From contig NZ_SWLZ01000002.1 of the NCBI RefSeq assembly GCF_005502275.1, positions 62,001 to 126,000 on the forward strand: DNA of 64,000 nt, written 5' to 3'. Below, piece by piece: positions 55,735 through 64,000 of the stretch (its first letter is position 1; every line of letters begins with the position of its first letter). Position numbers and translations under genes: made by a program. Source of the DNA: Robertmurraya siralis (GTDB lineage: Bacteria; Bacillota; Bacilli; Bacillales; Cytobacillaceae). The notes beneath the pieces are model-generated. The model saw only the letters and a program-made list of their open reading frames with translations, was not told the origin of the DNA and did not search any database.

Positions 55735-55790
55735 ATCCTTTATCATGGATAAGTCAGGTGGCAACCCCTAAAAACCCATTAATAAAGGAT
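55735..55790 (-). terminator. candidate terminator of the arabinose ABC operon
   Basis: ATCCTTTAT (55735-55743) pairs with ATAAAGGAT (55782-55790) around a 38-nt loop, followed by nine T on the minus strand, about 150 bp past the permease stop. The rest of the 55428-55943 gap beyond the promoter holds nothing I recognise. Confidence 0.6.
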
Positions 55791-55943
55791 ATTTCATATA
55801 GAAAAATTTTACAAAAAAATACATTTGGACAATAAAGCTTCGATCTTCCCTCCAAATTCTATTTCTCGATTTAATGCATACAAAATATTTGTCTATATCT
55901 ATGAACTAGTCTTGCACAAAATAATAGTTATTTTCTCCATTTT

Positions 55944-57158
55944 TTAAGAAGCCTTATTCTTATTATATATATCAAATGCAACCGCTAATAACAGAACAAG
56001 CCCTTTAATTCCTTGCTGCCAATCAATACCGAGCCCCATGAGTGACATACCGTTATTCATAACTCCCATAACAAGACCACCGACAATCGCTCCGCCGACC
56101 GTTCCGATCCCACCGTATGCGCTTGCCCCACCGATAAAACATGCAGCAATTGCATCCAGTTCGAAAAGGTTACCGGCTTTAGGAGTTGCTGCATTTAGCC
56201 GCGCTGCAAAGATTATCCCCGAGAGAGCTGACAATACTCCCATATTGACAAACACCAGGAAGGTGACTTTCTTTGTTTTTACCCCTGTAAGACTCGCAGC
56301 TTTTTCATTTCCTCCTATCGCATAAACATGTCTGCCCATGACTGTCTTCTTCATTACAAAAGTGTATAAAAGAATTAATGTAAATAGGATGATTAAAATC
56401 GTTGGAATTCCTTCATATGTCGCTAATACGTACGTGAATATATTAATGAGAGCGACAATACCTACCAATTTTCCAATGTATAGGCCATTGGAGGAAACCT
56501 CAAAGTCATAACGAAGTTGGTTTTTTCTGTTTCTTTGTTCCATTAGAATATAAATAATAGAAAAAACAAGCCCGAGTAAAATTGTTAAAATATGTAGCCC
56601 ACCGTTTCCTATAGGATCAGGAATAAATCCTGAGCTTATGCCCTGGAAGGATTTTGGATAAGGGGCAATCGATTGGCCATCTAAGACAAGCATCGTTGCT
56701 CCTCTAAACAAAAGCATGCCTGCTAAGGTAACAATGAAGGCTGGGATTTTCACATACGCTATCCAAAAGCCTTGCCATGCACCAATCACTGCACCAATGA
56801 TTAAACAAATAAGTATCGCCAAAATGGTTGGGATGTTATGGTTAATAATCAAGATACCTGATATCGCTCCTACAAATGCAGCAATTGACCCTACCGATAA
56901 ATCAATATGTCCTGTAATAATAACAAGTACCATTCCAATAGCTAACACTAAAATATAACTGTTCTGCAAAATAATATTCGTAATATTTAACGGTTTAAGC
57001 AGTATTCCTTCGGTTAATAGTTGGAATAAGAGGATAATTAAGACCAGGGCAAAAAACATCCCGTATTGGCGCATATTGCTTTTCAATACTTGAAGTATGG
57101 AAGTTGTCGATTTATTTTCCAGACTAACGTCATTTTGAATTTGCGGCTTCATGCTCAT
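55944..57158 (-). CDS. araH: sugar ABC transporter permease (XylH/GguB type), probable arabinose uptake
   Basis: About 404 residues, ten or so membrane segments. Motifs: [52 protein letters not shown] and [19 protein letters not shown]. Start at ATG 57158 ([10 protein letters not shown]) after AAAGGGGG; the frame opens at 57176. Overlaps the ATPase end. Symbol follows Geobacillus AraEGH, given because AraR boxes precede the operon and araA, araB and araD lie upstream; xylose is the alternative substrate. Confidence 0.85.
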   Translation of the reverse strand: MSMKPQIQNDVSLENKSTTSILQVLKSNMRQYGMFFALVLIILLFQLLTEGILLKPLNITNIILQNSYILVLAIGMVLVIITGHIDLSVGSIAAFVGAISGILIINHNIPTILAILICLIIGAVIGAWQGFWIAYVKIPAFIVTLAGMLLFRGATMLVLDGQSIAPYPKSFQGISSGFIPDPIGNGGLHILTILLGLVFSIIYILMEQRNRKNQLRYDFEVSSNGLYIGKLVGIVALINIFTYVLATYEGIPTILIILFTLILLYTFVMKKTVMGRHVYAIGGNEKAASLTGVKTKKVTFLVFVNMGVLSALSGIIFAARLNAATPKAGNLFELDAIAACFIGGASAYGGIGTVGGAIVGGLVMGVMNNGMSLMGLGIDWQQGIKGLVLLLAVAFDIYNKNKAS

Positions 57159-58692
57159 GGTATTGCCCCCTTTCATATGTCATATATTTCATGATATTTT
57201 CTTGAGTGGCATCATCTTTCAATAATTCTCCTGTGATTCTTCCCTCACTCATAACGTATATTCGGTCGCACATCCCTAATATTTCCGGGAGCTCAGATGA
57301 GATCAGCAGTACCCCTTTATCTTCATTGGCCAGTTGGTTGATGATGGTATAAATCTCGTATTTTGCCCCAACGTCAATTCCTCTTGTTGGTTCATCCAAA
57401 ATGAGGATATCCGGGTCTGAGAAAATCCATTTACTTAAGACAACCTTTTGCTGGTTTCCTCCGCTTAAATTACCCGTTTTCTGAAAAACACTTGGCGTTT
57501 TAATATTCATTTTTTGGCGAAAGCTTTCAGCTTCGATCACTTCTTTATGTTGATTCACGACTTTTGTTTTCGAAATTTTTTCTAAGTTGGATAAAGTGAT
57601 GTTCGTTTTAATATCATCAATAAGAATTAAGCCATATTGTTTGCGATCTTCAGTGACATAGGCTAAACCATTGTTAATCGCATCTGGAATATTCTTTATA
57701 TCAAGCTCTTTCCCATGTTTAAATAGGCGTCCGCTTATTTTTTGTCCATAAGATTTACCAAAAATACTCATCGCCAGTTCTGTTCTTCCCGCACCCATCA
57801 AACCAGCAATCCCTACAACTTCTCCTTTTTTTATCGTTAAATTAACTTGATCAATAATTTTCCGTTCACTATGAAGGGGATGATACACATTCCAATTTTC
57901 CACTGCAAAAATAACTTCTCCAATATTCGATACCCTTTCTGGATAGCGATTTGTTAAATCACGTCCAACCATTCCTTTAATGATTCGATCCTCAGATATA
58001 CCTCCATCAATTACATCAATGGTTTCAATCGTTTGACCATCACGTAGAATCGTAATGGCGTCCGCCACTTTAGAAATTTCATTAAGTTTATGAGAAATGA
58101 TAATGGACGTAATCCCTTGCTTCTTTAAATGTAATAAAAGATTAAGCAGGTTTTCACTATCATCTTCATTTAACGCAGCAGTAGGCTCATCTAGTATTAG
58201 AAGCTTAACCTCTTTTGATAGAGCCTTCGCAATTTCCACTAACTGCTGTTTTCCAACTCCAATATTTGTTATTAACGTAGATGGCGATTCTGCTAACCCT
58301 ACCGTTTTCAATAGCTTTTTTGTTTTGACTGTCGTTTCATTCCAGTTAATAATCCCTCTTCTCGATTGTTCATTTCCAAGAAAAATATTTTCTGCAATCG
58401 AAAGCTCAGGAATTAACGCGAGCTCTTGATGGATAATCACAATTCCTAATTTTTCACTTTGTTTAATATCCTTGAATTGACAAGTGTTTCCTTTAAAAAG
58501 AATATCCCCTGAGTAGGAACCATACGGATATACTCCGCTCAGCACCTTCATAAGCGTTGATTTACCAGCTCCATTCTCCCCGCATAAAGCATGGATTTCT
58601 CCCTCTTTCACTTGTAAATTGACATTATCAAGCGCTTTTACCCCTGGAAATTCCTTTGTAATTCCAATCATTTCTAAAATAAATTTCGACAT
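57130..58692 (-). CDS. araG: sugar ABC transporter ATPase, two-domain (XylG/GguA type)
   Basis: 520 residues, two fused nucleotide-binding domains. First: Walker [10 protein letters not shown], Walker [15 protein letters not shown]. Second: Walker A-like GLMGAGRTE (degenerate as usual), signature [11 protein letters not shown] and [13 protein letters not shown]. Powers import with the permease and binding protein. It lies 85 bp after the binding-protein gene. Confidence 0.9.
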   Translation of the reverse strand: MSKFILEMIGITKEFPGVKALDNVNLQVKEGEIHALCGENGAGKSTLMKVLSGVYPYGSYSGDILFKGNTCQFKDIKQSEKLGIVIIHQELALIPELSIAENIFLGNEQSRRGIINWNETTVKTKKLLKTVGLAESPSTLITNIGVGKQQLVEIAKALSKEVKLLILDEPTAALNEDDSENLLNLLLHLKKQGITSIIISHKLNEISKVADAITILRDGQTIETIDVIDGGISEDRIIKGMVGRDLTNRYPERVSNIGEVIFAVENWNVYHPLHSERKIIDQVNLTIKKGEVVGIAGLMGAGRTELAMSIFGKSYGQKISGRLFKHGKELDIKNIPDAINNGLAYVTEDRKQYGLILIDDIKTNITLSNLEKISKTKVVNQHKEVIEAESFRQKMNIKTPSVFQKTGNLSGGNQQKVVLSKWIFSDPDILILDEPTRGIDVGAKYEIYTIINQLANEDKGVLLISSELPEILGMCDRIYVMSEGRITGELLKDDATQENIMKYMTYERGQYHEHEAANSK

Positions 58693-58777
58693 ACACTCAC
58701 CTCGCCTTCAAAATGTATGAAATAATTTAGTGATTGTTTTAGGAACAACCACTAAATCATTTCATCGGCTTTAAAAA

Positions 58778-59860
58778 TTACTGAAGCTGGTCCGCCGTAT
58801 AGTAACCGCTGTCAACTAAGACTGATTCATAATTTGTAATGTCAACTGACACTGGTTCTAATAGATAAGAAGGGACAACTTTTACCTCATTATCATAAGT
58901 CTCAGTATCATTCACTTCCGCTTCTTCTCCTTTTAACACTGCTTCAGCCATTTCAACAGCCTTTTTTGCCAATTCACGCGTATCTTTAAATACGGTTTGT
59001 GTCTGCTCACCAGCAATGATTGATTTAATAGAAGCTAGTTCAGCGTCCTGTCCAGTAACAATTGGAATTGGTTTATCAGCTGAACCATAGCCAACACCTT
59101 TTAAAGACGAAAGAATACCTATGCTAATCCCATCATATGGTGATAAAACGGCATCTACATTTTCAGTTGTATAATTTGAGCTTAATAGATTATCCATTCG
59201 AGCTTGGGCTGTTGCTCCATCCCAACGTAAAGTAGCCACTTGCTCAAAATCAGTTTGACCACTTTGCACAACTAATTTACCAGAATCTATATATGGTTGT
59301 AGTATTGACATAGCACCATCAAAGAAGAAGTATGCATTATTATCATCAGGTGATCCTGCAAACAATTCGATGTTAAATGGACCTTTCCCATCTTTTAATC
59401 CCAATTTCTCTTCGATATAAGAGCCTTGCTGAACCCCAACTTTAAAATTATCAAAAGTTGCGTAATAGCTTACATGCTCTGATTTTTTAATTAAACGATC
59501 GTAGGCGATAACCTTAATATCTTGCGCTGCTGCTTTCTCCAGGACATCGGTTAATGCTTCGCCGTCAATGGAAGCGATAACAAGAATATTGACGCCTTTT
59601 GTAATCATGTTTTCAATTTGAGAAACTTGATTTTCCACGACATCCTCTGCATACTGTAAGTCCACTTTATAGCCTAATTTTTCAAACTCCTCTTTCATGT
59701 AGTTTCCATCATTTATCCATCTTTCAGATGATTTCGTTGGCATGGCAATTCCTACAAACCCTTTGTCTCCATCTCCACCACTTGACTCACTGCTACCAGA
59801 ACAAGCAGCAAGTGTAAAGACAAGAGTGAAGAGCAACAAAAATCCTAGAACCTTTTTCAT
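58778..59860 (-). CDS. araE: sugar-binding lipoprotein (ChvE/XylF type)
   Basis: 360 residues. Lipoprotein signal with lipobox TLAACSGSS; mature part is a periplasmic-binding-protein type 1 fold: [42 protein letters not shown] and [16 protein letters not shown]. Binds the monosaccharide outside the cell. AAGTGAGGT before the ATG. Promoter with AraR boxes and cre just upstream. Confidence 0.87.
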   Translation of the reverse strand: MKKVLGFLLLFTLVFTLAACSGSSESSGGDGDKGFVGIAMPTKSSERWINDGNYMKEEFEKLGYKVDLQYAEDVVENQVSQIENMITKGVNILVIASIDGEALTDVLEKAAAQDIKVIAYDRLIKKSEHVSYYATFDNFKVGVQQGSYIEEKLGLKDGKGPFNIELFAGSPDDNNAYFFFDGAMSILQPYIDSGKLVVQSGQTDFEQVATLRWDGATAQARMDNLLSSNYTTENVDAVLSPYDGISIGILSSLKGVGYGSADKPIPIVTGQDAELASIKSIIAGEQTQTVFKDTRELAKKAVEMAEAVLKGEEAEVNDTETYDNEVKVVPSYLLEPVSVDITNYESVLVDSGYYTADQLQ

Positions 59861-59910
59861 TGAAGTACCTCACTTTCATTTCTTTTTTTATACATACAAC
59901 CCGATTAAAG

Positions 59911-60034
59911 GTGTACGTCCAAGAACAACCATTAGAATACGCTTTCATTTTAATATGAAAAATTAGATGTACGTACAATAACAACGTTATAACATCGGAT
60001 TCCTTACATCCAAAACACAATTGTACGTACAAAT
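59911..60034 (-). promoter_or_regulatory. arabinose transporter control region: AraR boxes and cre
   Basis: TTGTACGTACAAAT (60021-60034) and GATGTACGTACAAT (59966-59979) match the AraR operator of Bacillus, centres 54 bp apart; a degenerate third (GTGTACGTCC, 59911-59920) is 56 bp further, so all are roughly in helical phase for looping. ATGAAAGCGTATTCT (59934-59948, minus strand) is a near-perfect cre. A promoter TTGTAC, 17 bp, TATTAA would put the middle box on the -35 and the cre at the start point. Confidence 0.85.
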
Positions 60035-60069
60035 ATTATAGGATATTATTACCAATTTTTGCAATAGTT

Positions 60070-60091
60070 AAATTTTAAATATTTAAAATTT
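60070..60091. repeat. AT-rich perfect palindrome after araA
   Basis: AAATTTTAAAT (60070-60080) is followed directly by its reverse complement (60081-60091), 3 nt from the araA stop. It may be a weak terminator or mRNA end stabiliser; it contains no G or C. Confidence 0.5.
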
Positions 60092-60093
60092 TC

Positions 60094-61584
60094 TTAATTT
60101 GATAGTTTGAAAGCTAAATCACGGATTTTCAAATCCTGCTTAAATGAAACCAGCTTTGTCTCTTTGTTAATAATGACATACTCTATTCCAGCCATTTCCG
60201 CCCAATCAACGAGTTGTTCCGTTGTAATTTGAGTCGAGAATACTGTATGATGGGCACCACCCGCGTATATCCATGCGGCTGCAGATTCACTTAAAGAAGG
60301 ATATGGCTTCCATAGTACTCTTGCAACTGGTAATTTAGGCATCTCCTTCGGCGCCTTCACTGCTTCTACCTCATTAATAATCAGACGGAAGCGATTTCCT
60401 AAGTCAATTAAAGAAGCGTTAATTGCCGGACCTTCAACTCCATCAAACACAAGACGTGCAGGATCTTCTTTTCCGCCAATTGCTAGTGGATGAACCTCTA
60501 TCCTTGGCTTATTAGCCGCAACAGATGGACATATTTCCAGCATGTGAGAACCTAAGACAAGCTCATTCCCTCGTTCAAAATGATAGGTGTAATCTTCCAT
60601 AAAAGAGGTTTCTTTCCCTGCCGCCATAATTTTCAAGACTCTAGTCATTGCTGCTGTTTTCCAATCCCCTTCTCCGCCAAAACCGTAGCCTTTTGCCATT
60701 AAACGCTGGACGGCTAAGCCAGGTAGCTGCTTCAGTCCATGAAGATCCTCAAAGGAAGTAGTAAATGCTCCAAAATTTCCTTCTTCTAAAAAGGCAGTTA
60801 AACCGAGTTCAATTCTTGCCTGTTCACGAATAGCATCCCTAACCTGTCCTCCCCGTCTTCCTTCAGGTATGATATCGTATAATTCATCGTATTCATCTAG
60901 CAATTCTGAAACGGCGGATTCTGAAATATCATTAACCATGGAAACTAAATCCCCTACACCGTACCCATTGGTCGACCATCCAAATTGAATTTGCGCCTCA
61001 ACCTTATCACCTTCTGTGACAGCTACTTGCCGCATGTTATCTCCGAAGCGAGCAACCTTTAATTGTTTCCCTTCAACAAATGCTACGGCAGTATACATCC
61101 ACTTCTCTAATTTGTCTCTTACAGATGAATGATTCCAATAACCTACCACCACTTTTCGTGGTACTCCCATTCGAGTTGTCATGAAGCCAAATTCACGATC
61201 CCCGTGCGCTGATTGATTTAAATTCATGAAATCCATATCAATTTGGCTCCACGGAATATCTTGGTTAAACTGAGTATGCAGGTGAAGCATTGGCTTTTGT
61301 AGCGATGCTAAACCGGCTATCCACATTTTTGCAGGGGAAAAAGTGTGCATCCAAGCAATAATCCCTGCACAATTTGGATTTGAGTTTGCTTCAAACATAA
61401 ACTTGTGAATGCCCTCTGGTGTAGTTAAAACCGGTTTAAAGACGATTTTAAAGGACAGAGATGAATCATTTAATCCGGCAATCATTTGTTTTGCATGATC
61501 CTCAACCTCTAATAAAGATTCTGCTCCATATAAATGCTGACTTCCTGTAACAAACCAAAATTCATACTGTTCTAATCCACGCAC
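60094..61584 (-). CDS. araA: L-arabinose isomerase
   Basis: 496 residues, full length. Converts L-arabinose to L-ribulose with Mn2+. Family stretches: [62 protein letters not shown] and [10 protein letters not shown]; metal ligands lie in these. Lies 18 bp after araB. The araD-araB-araA order matches Geobacillus. Confidence 0.97.
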   Translation of the reverse strand: MRGLEQYEFWFVTGSQHLYGAESLLEVEDHAKQMIAGLNDSSLSFKIVFKPVLTTPEGIHKFMFEANSNPNCAGIIAWMHTFSPAKMWIAGLASLQKPMLHLHTQFNQDIPWSQIDMDFMNLNQSAHGDREFGFMTTRMGVPRKVVVGYWNHSSVRDKLEKWMYTAVAFVEGKQLKVARFGDNMRQVAVTEGDKVEAQIQFGWSTNGYGVGDLVSMVNDISESAVSELLDEYDELYDIIPEGRRGGQVRDAIREQARIELGLTAFLEEGNFGAFTTSFEDLHGLKQLPGLAVQRLMAKGYGFGGEGDWKTAAMTRVLKIMAAGKETSFMEDYTYHFERGNELVLGSHMLEICPSVAANKPRIEVHPLAIGGKEDPARLVFDGVEGPAINASLIDLGNRFRLIINEVEAVKAPKEMPKLPVARVLWKPYPSLSESAAAWIYAGGAHHTVFSTQITTEQLVDWAEMAGIEYVIINKETKLVSFKQDLKIRDLAFKLSN

Positions 61585-61601
61585 AACGTTGCCTCCCCCA
61601 A

Positions 61602-63296
61602 TTAATTTTTCACTTTCATTTTCTGGTAGACGACTTCCTCTCTAATCGCTTTTAAGCGTTTCATTACATCATTGTCTCCTCGGCCAAAGTAATCGTGCAA
61701 CGCCGAATACTCTTTATAAAGTTTCTCGTAAATTTCCACATTTTCAGGAATTGGCTTAAAGGACTCTTCACGAACACGGCCCATCTTGTTTGCCGCATCA
61801 ACGATGGAATCATAGCCGCCATTTTCCCTGCCTGCTGCAACTGCTGCAAACACTGCAGCACCTAAGGCAGGTGTTTGGCGAGAGGCAGCCACCTTTATTT
61901 CAAGATTTGTGACATCTGCATAAATTTGCATAAGAAGCCTATTTTTTTGTGGTAAACCTCCGCAGGCATAGAGCTCATATACAGGAACGCCATGCTGATT
62001 GAAAGCGTCAACAATTTTGCGTGTGCCGAATGCAGTTGCCTCAAGCAAAGACCGGTAGATCTCCTCCGGCTTGGTTAATAAGCTCATTCCCAAAAGTATG
62101 CCTGTTAAATCTGTATCAACAAGAACCGAACGGTTTCCATTCCACCAATCTAAAGCCAGTAATCCCGTTTCACCTGGCATATATGTTGCTGCCTGTTTCT
62201 CCAGCCATTCATGAATATTCATCCCTGCTCGTTCAGCCGCTTCCTTTGTATAAACAGGAACCCCTTGATCCACATACCAGGCAAAAATATCACCTACAGC
62301 GGATTGACCGGCTTCATATCCTAGATAACCAGGAATAATACCGTCTTCTACAACCCCGCACATTCCCTCTACTTCTTTTTCTTCTTCACCAAGGAGCATA
62401 TGGCAAATCGACGTACCCATAACCATAACCATTTTTCCCGGAGTGACAACTCCGACAGCAGGTACTGCCGCATGGGCATCAACATTTCCAACAGCAACAG
62501 CTATTCCAGGGATTAATCCCATAGAAAATGCCATTTCCTCTGATAAAGTTCCCGCCCTTGATCCAAGCGGTACAATTTCACCTCGAAGTTTAGTTTCTGT
62601 TAAATACTCTAATCGAGGATCTAATTCCTTAAAAAAATCATTCGCTGGATAGCCCTCTCTTTTGTGCCAAATCGATTTATACCCAGCTGTACAGCTATTT
62701 CTCTTGATATTTCCGGTCATTTTATAAACTACCCAGTCCGTTGCCTCTAAGAACAAATCCGTCCGTTTATAGATATCCGGTGCTTCATTTAGAATTTGCC
62801 AGACCTTTGCGATCATCCACTCAGAGGAAATTTTCCCTCCGTATCGTTTAAGAAACTTTTCTCCCCGCTGCCCGGCAATCTCATTTAATCGGTTCGCTTC
62901 GCTTTGGGCAGCATGGTGTTTCCATAGCTTTACCCAGCTGTGCGGTTTTCCTGCAAACTCTTCCAAAAGACAAAGAGGGGTACCGTTTTCATCAACCGGC
63001 AGCATTGTACATGCCGTAAAATCGATGCCTATCCCGACGATTTGTTGTGAACTTACTCCGGATAAATTCATAATTTCTGGGACAGATCGTATGAGAACGT
63101 CAATATAATCATTTGGATGTTGAAGAGCCCAATCATGTTCTAATTCCTCTCCAGTTCCCGGAAGATTTTTGTCGATAACCCCGTGGGCGTAAGGAGTCAC
63201 ATGCTCCGCTACCTCAGTACCATCTGATAAATCCACCAGCACAGCACGCCCCGACTCTGTACCGTAGTCAATGCCAATTACATATTTTCTTTCCAT
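61602..63296 (-). CDS. araB: ribulokinase
   Basis: 564 residues, FGGY carbohydrate kinase: [44 protein letters not shown] and [19 protein letters not shown]. Phosphorylates L-ribulose to L-ribulose 5-phosphate. The frame opens at GTG 63305, but AGGGTGA is best placed for ATG at 63296 ([10 protein letters not shown]). Confidence 0.96.
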   Translation of the reverse strand: MERKYVIGIDYGTESGRAVLVDLSDGTEVAEHVTPYAHGVIDKNLPGTGEELEHDWALQHPNDYIDVLIRSVPEIMNLSGVSSQQIVGIGIDFTACTMLPVDENGTPLCLLEEFAGKPHSWVKLWKHHAAQSEANRLNEIAGQRGEKFLKRYGGKISSEWMIAKVWQILNEAPDIYKRTDLFLEATDWVVYKMTGNIKRNSCTAGYKSIWHKREGYPANDFFKELDPRLEYLTETKLRGEIVPLGSRAGTLSEEMAFSMGLIPGIAVAVGNVDAHAAVPAVGVVTPGKMVMVMGTSICHMLLGEEEKEVEGMCGVVEDGIIPGYLGYEAGQSAVGDIFAWYVDQGVPVYTKEAAERAGMNIHEWLEKQAATYMPGETGLLALDWWNGNRSVLVDTDLTGILLGMSLLTKPEEIYRSLLEATAFGTRKIVDAFNQHGVPVYELYACGGLPQKNRLLMQIYADVTNLEIKVAASRQTPALGAAVFAAVAAGRENGGYDSIVDAANKMGRVREESFKPIPENVEIYEKLYKEYSALHDYFGRGDNDVMKRLKAIREEVVYQKMKVKN

Positions 63297-63317
63297 TAGC
63301 TTCACCCTTGCTATCTG

Positions 63318-64000
63318 TTATTTTTGACCATAATAAGCATTCACACCATGCTTTCTAAGAAAATGCCTATCTAGTAATCTTTGATCGATTGGTTTTAAAT
63401 CTTTATTTAGAAGATAGGTATGCGTTGCTATTTTGGCTACTTCTTCAAGTACGACAGCGTTATGAACGGCATTGTCAGCATCTTTCCCCCAAACAAAAGG
63501 AGCATGGCCATGGACAAGAACCCCCGGAATAGATAACGGCTTTAACCCTCGATTTTTAAACGTTTCTACAATTACTTGACCCGTCTCAATCTCATAATTC
63601 CCAATAATTTCCTTCTCAGACAATTCTCTTGTACACGGTACTTCCCCATAAAAATAGTCAGCATGAGTCGTTCCCAACACAGGGATTCCCTTGCCAGCCT
63701 GCGCCCAACTAGTCGCATTCGCGGAATGTGTGTGGACAATCCCACCTATCTCAGAGAAAGTTCGGTATAAAACTAAATGAGTCGGAGTATCTGATGATGG
63801 TCGTAAATCCCCTTCGACCACTTCCCCATCGTTTAAACGAACAACGACCATATCATTTACTTTTAACTTATTGTAAGGTACACCGCTCGGCTTAATGACC
63901 ATCAGCTCTTGTTCCCGGTTCACTCCACTCACGTTCCCCCATGTAAACGCTACCAATTGATACCGTGGTAAATCTAAGTTTGCTGCAAGAACTTCTTCCT
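63318..64000 (-). CDS. araD: L-ribulose-5-phosphate 4-epimerase, 5' end beyond the right edge
   Basis: About 226 residues are visible, ending GVNAYYGQK. The frame continues to the right edge ([20 protein letters not shown]), so only the first few residues are missing. Class II aldolase-fold motifs: [28 protein letters not shown] and [10 protein letters not shown] with the zinc histidines. Makes D-xylulose 5-phosphate from L-ribulose 5-phosphate. The operon promoter and any araR lie outside the window. Confidence 0.95.
   Translation of the reverse strand, partial: EEVLAANLDLPRYQLVAFTWGNVSGVNREQELMVIKPSGVPYNKLKVNDMVVVRLNDGEVVEGDLRPSSDTPTHLVLYRTFSEIGGIVHTHSANATSWAQAGKGIPVLGTTHADYFYGEVPCTRELSEKEIIGNYEIETGQVIVETFKNRGLKPLSIPGVLVHGHAPFVWGKDADNAVHNAVVLEEVAKIATHTYLLNKDLKPIDQRLLDRHFLRKHGVNAYYGQK

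Overview
The window looks like a chromosomal segment of a low-GC Gram-positive, endospore-former-type bacterium (Bacillaceae). The basis is the AT-rich composition, strong AGGAGG-type ribosome binding sites, several TTG/GTG starts, gene families typical of Bacillus (YoaS-YozG-YoaT, KduI/KduD, YhcH, VanZ, PadR/HAAS, class II GalT), and CcpA-type cre and AraR-type operator sequences. I saw no rRNA, tRNA, CRISPR array, intact transposase or phage gene. Mobile DNA is limited to short dispersed repeats.

Region 1 (1-11.8 kb) has a truncated gene, a frameshifted DUF3885 gene, then a cell-envelope stress block on the minus strand. That block is a small Xre-type repressor with two perfect palindromic operators, a small membrane protein, a response regulator and histidine kinase, and a lantibiotic/bacitracin-type ABC exporter with two permeases. 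After it come PadR plus two VanZ-like proteins (one with a HAAS domain), UppP, and a PHP-family phosphatase.

Region 2 (11.9-30 kb) has a transketolase operon driven by an ascorbate-type PTS (PRD activator with IIA, IIB, IIC, tkt) and manA. It also holds a two-gene ABC importer of the OpuF/EgtUV layout, a peptide deformylase, a DHFR-like reductase, the yoaS-yozG-yoaT trio, a single-chain ECF sigma/anti-sigma fusion, and a fumarase/aspartase-family lyase. Region 3 (30-37.3 kb) is mostly single genes: two acetyltransferases, a cupin, an azoreductase, an AraC/GyrI regulator, and a divergent MocR-type regulator/PhzF pair.

Region 4 (37.6-64 kb) is a carbohydrate island. It contains the Leloir operon galK-galE-galT-galM next to a ROK repressor sharing an operator-like sequence; an IclR-YhcH pair; a long uronate operon (2-hydroxyacid dehydrogenase, Zn dehydrogenase, kdgK, kdgA, kduD, kduI, TRAP transporter, DUF1646 transporter) behind a promoter with a double GGAAC-TTT-GTTCC operator and a cre; an arabinose ABC transporter behind AraR boxes and a cre; and araA, araB and a partial araD. 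Galactose, unsaturated uronates and arabinose are the products expected from pectin and its arabinogalactan side chains, so this half is best read as a pectin-monomer catabolic region. No polysaccharide lyase or glycosidase lies in the window.
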